DNA from: Acheta domesticus
Lineage: Eukaryota; Arthropoda; Insecta; Orthoptera; Gryllidae
Length of the DNA: 64,000 nucleotides
Direction of reading: 5' to 3'
Assembly: GCA_031308135.1 (NCBI GenBank)
Contig: JAHLJT010000631.1
Coordinates: 228,742,636 to 228,806,635, forward strand
Under the pieces are notes generated by a model, which saw nothing but the letters and a program-made list of their open reading frames with translations, was not told the DNA's origin and did not search any database. Below are positions 46,701-58,700 of this stretch, piece by piece (within the stretch, counting starts at the first letter, position 1; each line of letters starts with the position of its first letter). The position numbers were made by a program, and so were the translations under genes.

Positions 46701-49700
46701 GAATAGTTGTGTCGGGGAGGGAGGTTTTGTTATGGCTTTCTTAAGGCGCTGCTACATGCCGCCACAATATTCCATAGTGAAACAGATGCAAATGTAAACG
46801 CGATTATATTGCGAGTTTAATTTTAATCGCAATTATTTAAACACGATTAGCGAGATACTTACACGAGTTTGGTGAAGCCGGTGTGGAAAATAATGCTATC
46901 ATCAGGACTCGAAAATAAGACACTGGCACTACAGTGACATTATTTGATACCCAGAGACACTTTTCCCCGTTCGCCGTTAAGGATATCAAAGTCGGTCCCA
47001 TGGGTAACGTACATTAATTTCATGTCGCTAGATTCATTAGTTTACTTAAATCGGTTCATACAGATGCACAGATAGACAACAATTGATTTGGCGTGACTAT
47101 ACGTTTTAGAAATCGAATGAGACAGAGCAAAAGAGCGAGAGAGAGAGCGAGAGAGACAAAAACGATTAGAGATATCTAACTTGGTCCCATGGGTACCGGC
47201 TACATTGCATTTAAATTTAACGTTGATATTGTAACGGTAATCGGGGGTTCTCCTCTGCTACTCCTCTCCTACTCTTACTCACTTCATTTACTATTTATTT
47301 ACTCTCGATTTAATTACTTATCAAACTTTACAAAAAAATGTACAACACCACGTTGTACCGCCAATGTAATTGTAATGGGATCTTACTCCCACCTTATCTA
47401 TCTTTAACGAAGTATTATTAAACTTCTAACTATGATAGCCCCCTTGTATAGTAGTGCTCAAGGGCCCTGGCCTGCGTGGGCCCCAAAGCGGTAACACCAC
47501 TCCGTTGACAAGCTCAGCGCCCTTTCGTACTGGGCGCGACCACTGCTTGCTAATTTTAGCTGTCCTAGGGGCCCGCACCAGCGGGCCCTTCGCAGAGAAA
47601 CGGCAGTCTGAGTGCGCCGTCTTCAAAGTGCTCGTGAAGTTCTGCGCGCTGTAAAATGAACTCAGTGGATTCATTACACTGTTTTCCGTTTTCTTCACTC
47701 AGATTTGAAGAGAGATCAACCGAGTGACTTATCATCAAGTTGATGGAAAGAAGAAACAAACATTCTGTATTTCGAGGTTTCAGAAAAAAATCATGGTTGA
47801 CTGTGAGTGAAGAAAAACAAAGCTAATTTTGTTTTTATTGTTTATTATTTGGTGAGAGACTGTGGACGACAGTAGGCTGTAAGGATATGAAACATTTTAG
47901 CGAAAGGATAAAAAACACGAAGAAAGTGCACTGCATTTAGAAAATCCATGCAAATTTAAAACACTTGGAACTGTGAATATTGTTGTACAGATTGATTCGG
48001 CGATGAATATTTCAATCAAGAAACATAATGAAAAGTCGCAAACACTAGACTTATTTTAGGTAGAATAACTGGGTGTTTAGTTAAGTACCATGGCATTCAT
48101 CATTCATGAACTATTAGCATTGAGAGGGCATGATGAATCTGAAGATTCAAAAGACCGTGGCAATTTTTTAGACTTATCGTTACTCGGCAATCTAGATAGT
48201 GTGTTAGATGATAATTTAAACAATTCACACATGACAATTAAAGAGCTGCTAAATTATATGTATGAAGTGTATTTGGAGGAAATAATGAAAGACATGTAGC
48301 TGAATTTATTTCTCTGCAAGCCGATTAAACAATTGGCATCACAAGTCGAAGTCAACTTGTCTTAATTTTACGATACGTTCCCCTTTCGAACTTTCATCAT
48401 TCCGAAAGATAAGCTATGGCATTAGCGTAATTTTTATAAAAAATCTTTTGTTTCCATTGACATACCAATATTTGATTAAATGACTTAATAAAACTTCCTA
48501 CTTGTGTTTTTTGTGGAAAATTTATAGATTTAAAAGTATAATTGACTGGTAAATAATATTAATTAAACAATTGATTAAATGACGATTCTTTAATTAAATA
48601 AGTCATTGATTCTGAGATGATATTCGTGCTTTTACACCTGGCCCCACCATGAAAAAAAATGTCACGAGCCGCCACTGGATAGAGCTATAGGGATTCAACT
48701 AGAAATCAATTCAAGGAACGTTCAATGCCACCCGGCATGTCGAACTTGCTTCGAGGGTCAGAAGCACTTGCCCGAGACTAAAAGAAAACAAATGAAATTA
48801 TTAGAAGTTATTATTCTGATTTGTGTGGACCTTTCGATGTTCAATCAGTGGAAGATTCCGTTTCTTTCATGACTTTCATTGACGAATTTTCACGTTGAAT
48901 TAATTTTTTTAAGAAAAAATGATCCTCTTGATGCTTTTAAGACATATATACTGTCAGTTGAAAATCAAAAAAATATAAAAATTAAGTATCTATTTTCCGA
49001 TAATGAGAATAAATATATTAATCATCAGTTCGATAGATTTCTAAAAGAAAGTGGAATTAGAAGAAAATTAACTGCACCTTATACACCTGCTCAAAATGGA
49101 ATTGGAGAAAGAAAAAATCTTTCTTTGATTGAAACAGCGACGTGTTTACTAATGGATGTACGATTGCCTAACAAATTTTGGGCAGAAGCAAAAAATTATA
49201 TTTCTTTGTCCAGTTTTTGTAAGACTCACTATATTTTGAAGATCAAAAGGTTAATAAAAGGTCATTTATTTTAAATTTGGAATTTTATTTCTCTCGGCGT
49301 TTCAAAAGGTACATTTCCTCTTCTTCAGGAGTCTGACTAAATACAGAAATACTTATGTGTTTCGTTACAATTTAGATAATAATACAATTTGTTGTAAATT
49401 TAATAACTGTGTATCAGGTACAAATAAACTCACCTTAACCATTGATTCTTAAATTCATTGGTAATTTTTCATAACTAATCAATGGTTAAGGTGCGTTCAT
49501 TTGTTTCACCTTCGAACGCCTTCCTTTGGAGGGGAAGTAAAGCCGGCTGTCCAATGGTAATAGATTTACTGCATGTAAAAGATTCTCAAGCCTAAATGAA
49601 GCATCTCAGCTAAATTCAAATCGCCTGTTTCCACGCCCGAGTAATTTCACAGCTAGATGGTAAAAGGAGCATAGCGAAATTTGCGTGGTCAGACGGAAGA

Positions 49701-52700
49701 GCACGGCCTGAGTCTCGCCACGTAGAATAAGGCTTCAATTCAAGGGGAATTTATAACAGAGAACATAGGAACAAAGATGAAAGGACACTCTACATAATAG
49801 TACATTTCTGTTGATTGAAAACAAGCAGGTAAAACGTGTTTTTAGTATATAAAGAATATGTGTGTAGGAGGCGTTGTAAGGCATAGTAAGGTAAAATTTT
49901 TAGTATTCAGTCTTTTTTTACTTTCCCATATACGTACATATATACGGAGTATATACTCTACGTAAATGGAGTATATACGCAGTATAGGAAAAGTTTGTAA
50001 TGCTTAGCAAAAAAACGGCGGATTTTCGGCAGAAAAATTTTTATTACAGGGCTCTCGTAACGAAAAAGTAGATAAATCCAGTTGCTAAATTACAAAAACC
50101 AAATCCCCTAACACGTGGTGCAGCCGGAATCCCTGTTTTGTGGGTCCTTGATACCGAAAAACTAATTGAAAGCGAAACGTCTGTCCGTCCGTCAGTGAAC
50201 AACGCTAGCGACTAAACCGTTCAGCTGCTTTTCTCCAAAATTGATATTCTGGATCAATCTGACTTATCTCGTGGCTCCTTCAATTGAAACCTATATTTTA
50301 ATTTTGGGGGTACTTTACATGTAGCCTCTGAGACATTATCAAAATTTTCAAAAAAATGACGCCAACGATTTTGACAGAATTTCGTTGTTGGATATTCTAA
50401 AGATCATTTAAGAGAATGGCGCAGGTCTCAGGTTTTTTAAAAATACTCTGATTTTTCGAAAATTGTAAATATTCAAAATTGTTTCGGCAACTTACTACAA
50501 CTACGATTATGAAGATAAATTTTTTTTCATAATGAAATGTGTTCATAAAAAAAGGTCTTCAAATAAGTTCACGTTCACTTTTTCAAAAACGTATGTAGTT
50601 TTTGCGAAAATTTAGGTCAAAGATAGACAGTATTTCATTTTCTTTAAACCACCATTTCTTAAAAACCGCACGTTTTTTTTATTAAATTGGGACCCAAGAT
50701 AGCATAAAGGAAGCTAAGAGAATGGTGCGGTTTTCATGTTTGTTGAAATACCTGGTTTTGCAATAATTTTAAAAATTAAACAAATTTCGGCGTCTTTCTA
50801 CAACTACAGTTGTCAATATAACATTGTTTTCCTTAATGAAATGTGCTCACCAAAAACAGATCTTCAAATAAGGTCATGTTGAATTTTTTGAAAATATGAG
50901 TAGTGTTTCTATAATTTCCTGACGAACATAATAGCCCGCTCGGAATTGACTGCGCTTCGTTTTCAGCGTCTACTTACCACTACAATTGTGAAAAAACAAC
51001 TTTCTTCTCAGTGAAATGTATTTATCAAAACTACATCTTTAAATAAGGTCCTGCTTAATTTTTTTGAAAATACGAGTGTTTTTTTTTATAATTTCTTCAC
51101 AAACATAATAGCCCGCTGCAAATTTACTGCGCTTCAGACAGCTGGATGCGTCGTAAATTATAGATTGCAATTTTGAATATTATTTCTTTGTACGTTTCAT
51201 ACATTCGACCTTTTGTTATACATTTATACATTAATCTTTTAGAAATTATTTATTTTGAAATATTTGAAATAAAAATTGCTCTCAGGGTATATCGACAAAG
51301 CAATGAATGCAACAATGGAATTCCGTTTCGCGCTCGCAAATATCTGTGAATTACGTGTCATTGTTGTGTCTTGGTATAGCTGTCTGAAAAGGAGTTATAA
51401 TTCTCAAATTTATGATGATATTTGCATGAGAAAATATAGAGTTTTCGCACCAAATACCGTACCATTTGTAATGCGCAGAGTATTTTTGCATGGTTTTAGA
51501 ATACTCTTCTTTAATCATGGCCGTATGAAATGCATTTCTATATTGTCCGGGGTATCAGGCTTGTTTTTCCAATACAATTTTTAAAACTTTTGTATTATAT
51601 TTTTATACATTTGTAAAATTCGAATCAGACGTTTTCTAATAATAACTAAGATGTTAGTAGCGCAGAAAGTGGAATATTTCAATACTACGTAGCTGTTTCC
51701 AGTAACACGGGAAAGTATGTGCTGTTGTAGCACCACTATTTTCTACCGCCAGCAGTGGACGAAGTCACATCGGCTAATACGGTACGGTCTCCATTAGCTA
51801 GAATGCGCCGTCAATATTATTTCAGAGGGTAGTGGGTAATACGGAACTGGGTCTGATATTTTCACAGCTTGAATATCAGTACTCTAAAGATATTAAAGTA
51901 TTTTTAAATGTTAAGTAAAATTTGAAATAGATTTTATATTCGGAACGAAATGTATGAAAGAAAAGAACCGTAGAATGTAGGTAATCGCGAATAGATACCC
52001 ACACGTGGTATAGGATACGGAACGTCGCGGAGGCATGATAATTTATCGTAATTATTTGTCGAAGCGGATACGAACTAACAATATCCGGGGTGAGATTTTT
52101 TATCCAGAATTTGACATTGGGAGAACATACGGTAGTCGGGACAGTAATATTAACACCAAGTAGGCAGCATCAAGAAAGATGTGATGAACGATCCAATTGG
52201 AGTACAACCGAGAAGTCACCGATGCAGGAAGATCTAGAAAGATACGAACTTTGATTTTTTAACTTGTACAGGAAGGATAATTCTTGTATAAAAGAGAAAT
52301 AACATCACTTTCAATCAATGAACTCATCTAAGGGTGTAAAACAAATTGTTAATAAATTTTAATTTATTTAATTAGGGAAGGGCTAATATTTTATAGTTTG
52401 ACGCCATCACTAAGAAAAATCTATATAATTAAAACTTCCAGAGATCGCAATTCTATAGTTGCACGTCTGCATATAACAGGTAACAAGCTAGCAAGTTGTA
52501 TGTCAATACCCACAAATAGGTGATAATAGAATCAATTTAATAAATATTTCAATATACGGCAAATGTATGAGCATAGCAGAGAAAATCAATTACAGAAATA
52601 TTTATAGATTAATGCCATGTGAGTTTCGATAGCGTACCCAAGCGGAAAGTAGTAATAGTAAAAGAGTAAATAATTTAAATATCAATTAAAGAAGATATTT

Positions 52701-55700
52701 ATATAGAGATTCATTCGGTATTTAACAATATTAAGAACATTGGTTTCTTTAATTAATAACCTTATCTTACCGTGAAGATTAGTTCGCAAAGTGATGATTT
52801 CTTAGCGGTGAACATTGACACGCTATCTGCATTCATACTTGCTACATCATCTGGTGCTAAGAGATATACCTAAAACAGAACTTACAAATTGATAAGGCTA
52901 CGTCTTATATATTACGACATGAGCTAAATGCATTTATGCCTAGAGTGTAAGTTCAATGAGTATTAGAAGCATGTATCGGAGATGATACCAAGCAATAACC
53001 TCCAATTCACAATTTGTCATAGACTTACGTGAGCAGCTCTTGTTATTTTAAATTCAATTCCTGGTGATGCAGTATCTTTGTTAATAACCATATTTGGAGG
53101 TTTAGTTTGAGATCCACTGCAAATTACCAAAGATAATGTTTATAAGTACAATTTAATAGCTTCATAACTAGATACTCCAAAATACTGTACATGCATTTGT
53201 CATTATTACCAAGAGCCAAATTTTTATCAGCAAAATCAAAGGTTTTTTCCAATTCAGTAGTTACCAACAGGGTTAATGAATGTATTAGTTCAGTCAAATT
53301 AGACATATAAAGTGGAACAAAAATCCCGTGCTGTCTTTCGCACATTATAATAAACTAGTGGTGCTACAAAATGGCATAGACTTTCCCGAATTAGTTTTCT
53401 ATTTCCTTTAGTTTCGGATAGCTATTCGGACTTGAAACATTTACTAGCCAGCTGCCATCTATCGCCGTCCAGAGTACACTAAGTTGACATTTTCTAAATT
53501 TTTCGGTTTCTTAATAGTAGAAAGGAAATATTATTTTAAGAATATTAAAGTACAATAATACCTCATCCTAAACGGCAATTTTCTTTGAAAAATTTGGAGG
53601 CCGTTTTTAAGAAATGGCGTTTAAGTGCCACTAAAAATGCGAAAATTGCTCTTATTCACAGAAATCTTTTGAGTTTTCGAAACACATCATTAGAAGTCAT
53701 TTGAAGCTCTTTAACTCAAGAATACAACAGTATTTAGAAATTGCTGAAAATGGGCAAATTACGGTGTGAGAAATCTTTCAAAAAAGTATGTGTACTTTTA
53801 AAAAAATGCTCAAAATGTATTTTACTGCAAATAGAACTATCCCTTCCAAAAGTTTCAAGAAAATATTTGGAGCCATATATGAGAAAATGAAGCGAGAAAT
53901 GAGAAATTTGAGCGTTTCTGAAAAGGGGGAAATTTGAGCTAGTTTTCCTCAGAAAACTATTGAGTTCTCGAGAAACATTACTTGACAGTATTTAAAGTAC
54001 ATTTCCTTATAAATCTAATAATGTGAGCCGTTGGAGCCGTTTTTGAGAAAATGGTGTTTGAGCGCAAGCGTAGGCTTCCGCGGCTGGAATCAATTCTTAC
54101 TTGACTCTCCGGGAAACGCCGCGTCCAAGGCACAGGTGCCAACGTTCCGGTCGACTTTCTTCATTAGGGAGAAGTTATTGCGAGGAGATGGACTGCGCAC
54201 AGGTTTATATATAGCCCGCTCCCTCATTGGCCGTTGCACTCTCTCCGCATTGGCTGATCATCCGACCAATTGGCAGACAGGTGGAGAGGAACTATATAAA
54301 CCAGTGCGCAGTCCATCTCCACGCAATACGCTGCTATACGCTACAATTCAATAACTGTAAATAAACTAGGCAAGGCCCAAAGAGGCACGCTATATAGTTT
54401 TAAGTTAGTTTAATTAGTATGTTTAAGTTACCGCTCTCCACTATCTCCACAAGCCCAATCGGCTAGAGTATGAAATGTATATCCTAAATTGAATAAATTC
54501 CCGCCCCTCCACGGTAACTGGAGGGGGAAAATTGAAGAAAAAAACTCTGCGTAATAACTTCTCCCCGATGAAGGTCGCAGAAAGGAGACCGAAACGTTGG
54601 CACCAGTGCCTTGGACGCGGCGTCTCCCGGATAGCCAATTAAGTGGCATTTGAGCGTTTCTCAAAATACAGATTTTGAGTTCCTTTTCATAGAAAACTTT
54701 TGAGTTTCCGAGATACTTATTATGACTTTATCCAAACTTCAAGTAATCTTCAGTGGTGAGGCTGAAGGGTAATCAAGGAGCCTTAGAATACCCCCAATTA
54801 TTTTTCAACAAAATCTGACTTCTGTGTGCCATTTTTTCTTTCCCGTATGCACACGTATATACGGAGGAATATACGTAGTATAGGGAAAGTTATGTAATGC
54901 TGCATAAAATCGATTTCGAGATTTCAGTGGCAATACACGTTTTGGGGACCACTGAGAGCGAATTTTTTTTTTTCAGTACGTCCGTCCGGTGTCTGTGATC
55001 AACACTAGCGCCTAAACAATAAGTACGATTTTTTTCCAAAATGGATATTCCCCGATCGATCTGGCTCCATTCGAGGCGCCGCAATTTTAAAAGCCTATCT
55101 TTCTTGAAAATTTGGGGGTACTTTAAGCCCCAGGGACATTTTCAAAATTTTCTCAAAAATGTGACCAATTTTTTTCTTTACATTTTTGAAAGATTGGAGT
55201 AAAATATTTTGGGGACGAGGTTGGAGGCAATCGCGGGAGGGGGGACGTTGGGTAGGAGTCGCCCTCGCCTTGGAGCGATCGCAGGCTGCCCGCATTCCTG
55301 TGGGGCGACGGCGTGGAATGGGAGTTTTGGGGGTCAGTGGAGGGGCGAAGGGGAACGCGGGACGTGCGTCGAGAGGCATTCCTCAGCAAAGATGTAAACG
55401 GAAAGGTTGCGGCTGAAGCAACGCGACTCTCCGGTTAGGTATTCTATTCTAAAAGATTAATTATTGAATGCAAGTCAGTGTCTAATTTCATGGAGAAGAA
55501 TGAGAAACTCTAACAGGAGAGGAATGGAAACTGGAGGCAGCGATGGTGATGTCGGAACAAAACTGGTGTTCACTGAAGTATTCCACTGTGTGCAAGTTGT
55601 TATGGGAAACTGTGTGTGTAAGATACGCACTAATCCGCAAAGTCGCAGCTTTAAATTGTAAAGTGTGTAAGTGAATCACGGGAACTTGTTGATGAAAATT

Positions 55701-58700
55701 TGTGAGACGCTTGAACTGAAGATTGGTAACAGAAACAACCAATGCCATGAAAATGTCGTGAGCAAACTGTTTAAGCGAGGGGTCCGTATATCTGTCACGT
55801 TGTATTGTGTGACGGGAGCTGTGGCAAGTTTCTGCAACCGAGATATCAAGCAAAGTCTTGTAGAGTTGCAGAATCTGTCAGAGACGACGGTGAACGAAGG
55901 CTTTTGTTGCTGTGTCAGGGAGGAGTGGCGAATTTCTGTAATGGAGATATCAAGCAGAGGTCTTGTGGAGTTGCAGAATCTGCCGGAGGCTGCCTGGAGG
56001 CGACTGAAGAACGAGAACGACGACTGTGAACGAACTGTGGACTATGTAGACTTGGCTGTGATGAACAAAAAGAATAGGTAAAATTATTGTTTTACGCCAG
56101 AATTTAGCTAGAATGTGTGGACGCCAGAATATAGCAGTATCTGGTGGTAAAGTGCTGATAAGTCAACTTACTTCCCTTGTTTGCATGCAGGTTGTTGGTA
56201 GCTTTCTATTCAGTCGATTATTGCTATTGCGTGGTAATGTTCCTTGAAAAACAAAATGTTGGGATTATCAAAAGATGTTTTGCTAGAACCGGCGGAAGCA
56301 TTAAGAATTGATTCACTTCTTAATATGACCTTGAGATTGCAATTAAAAGTCATTCGGATTTCGATGAGGAATGATTTCAAGGGAGTTAAGAGAGAACAGA
56401 AATATCTAGAGTAGCAAAGAAAATGCAGATATAGCTAGATTAGAAAAAGAAAAAGGAAAAGTTAAAATTAGCTAGGATTGAGTCTAAGTAAGAATCAGAG
56501 AAGCTGAAAATTATTCTAGAGATAGGTCGGTTTCAGATGACAGTCAATCATGTTACTGAGCAGAGGAGTAGAGCTCAAGAAAGCAGGCAATTCTTGTTGA
56601 AACAAATGGGGAAATTTCAAATGGATGTGGAAGAAATCTATTTTTACATACAAAGATTTGAACAGAATGCGAGAGCGGATAACTTTGATTAAGAAAGATG
56701 GGCTCATTTCTTAACTTGTTTGATGCCTCATTCAGTGGCTGGATGAGTTACGAGAGATCTAATATTTTTTAAGTATGAATCAATATTTTTTAAAAGAAAA
56801 TGTACACTGTATTATTGTTACAAGCTTAACGGTTCCACTTTGCCCCATATTCCCCTACACTTCTTTTACTATGAGAAATTTTGATCGCTGATTATGGAAT
56901 TCAAAAATTGTTAGTTCACTTAAAGGTAATCAAGGCAACTTCTTGCCAAAATTTTTTCTTTCTTTCGTGCGTAATGAGCTGCAAATATTGTAATTAGTTA
57001 AATTTATTCATATTTGTTTCATTTGTAAAAGTAATATATAACTACTGTTTCTATCACAGTAAATGCAGATTTGCATTACAGTAGCTTCGTTTAAATAAGT
57101 GAATTGGCCTTCAAGTTAGTAGGGTAGTTGGAATATTTGAATATTACGTAACTATTTGCAATAATGCGAGAAAGTATGAGCAGTTTGATTTTGCCCCCCC
57201 CCCCCCCACTTTTCACATTAACCCTGCAATGGTAAGGTCCACTTTTTGGGACATGAATGGAGGGACACTGGATGCCCCAAACAGAAAAAAATTACATTTA
57301 AAATGGATCCATAACGTACACGATGGTTATTTACACATTCATCGGGGGGTACTCGACTTCTTATCATGAGATTATGACTGGTATTTCTAGGGATCGTTCG
57401 AATCAAAATAAGTCGCATTTTCCTTCACAAATAAAACATCCTTTTGGTAGGTATATACACTTCACTCATTATACAAAATTAGTTACTTTTTACTTTCCCG
57501 TATACGTATACACGGAGTGATGTACGTAGTATAGGGAAAGTTATGTAATGCTGCGCGAAAAAAATGGCCAATTTTCGGCGGAAAAAATTAATTGCCGGGC
57601 CGTGAAAACGAAAAAGAGGATAAAACCAGTTGGTCAATTTAAAAAAATCCCCTAACACGTGGTGTAGCCAGAAACCCTGTTTTGTGGGTCATTGGTACCG
57701 AAAAACCAATTGAAGGGAAATCGTCCGTCTGTCCCTCTGTGAAGACTGCTAGCGCCTAGAACATACATACGATTTCTTCCAAAATGGATATTCCCCGGTC
57801 GATCTGATTCTAGTCGAAGCTTTGAGATTTTGAAAAAGGTTCTTCAAAATTTGGAGGTACTTTATATAATGTTCCCACGGGGATTTTCAAAATTTCCTCA
57901 AAAACGGCTCCATTTGTTCTGTAAATTTCTTGTAAGAATAGAGTAAAATACACTTATTAACATGGTATAGGTCCTATTTTCACGGATAACGGAATTTTTT
58001 TCGGCGTCTTTCTCCAACTACAAAATTGAAGATAGAGATTTTTCCTTCAAATAAAATTTGTTCTGCATATAGAGTTTTTTCATATAGGTCGTGTAAATGT
58101 TTTTCAAAATTTTAGTAGTTTTCGTGCAATATTGCGTGTAATATGTAAAATTTTTAAAAATTACAAAAACAAGATTTTCTCAAAAACGGGTCCAATTTTT
58201 TTCTTTAAACTTTTGGTAGGTATAGTGCCTAATGTATTTTATGAGATGACAAAAACACCACATTGCTCTATTCTTTTGTTTTTTCAAAAATTCGGAAAAA
58301 TGTAATTTTTTGACTCTCTCACGTCGTTAATATTTACATTAGCCTTGATTTGTTGACATTATTATATTAATAATTACATGAGCTTTAAATAATGTCAAGT
58401 AAAGTTTCTCGAAAACACAACCGTTTTCTGTGAAAAGTAGCTCAAAATTTCGCATTTTCAGAAACGCTCAAACGCCATTTTCTCATATATGGCTGCTATT
58501 TTTTTCTTCAAACTTTTGTAACGGATAGTGCTAATTACACTCGTTAGTATGGCGTAAAGTTTATTTTGAGTAATTTTTTTGTTTTTTCAAAAATTACATA
58601 ATTGTAATTATTTTGAAAGATCTCTCACATCTTTACTATGCACATTACCAGCAATTTGTAAAGATTACTATATTTGTGATTGTAAGTGCTTCAAATAACT

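Larger units (their letters stand above)
53352..54760 (-). repeat. Family H copy H8 (reverse), split by a nested insertion
   Basis: Right terminus 'actagtggtgctacaaaatg' at 53354. The interior is standard up to 54051 and resumes at 54657 ('tttctcaaaatac'). The left part is missing beyond about 54760. The nested element at 54065-54643 is younger than H8. Confidence 0.75.

Noticed and set aside
47459..47598. Possible 140-bp MITE with AAGGGCCC...GGGCCCTT ends
   Set aside because: The inverted ends are real, but no target duplication matches and the sequence may be part of the hAT remnant region.
53124..53345. 73-codon frame beside ppk exon 5 as a larger exon
   Set aside because: A good acceptor (tttgcag) separates it from exon 5, phase fits only with that acceptor, and its translation lacks family motifs.
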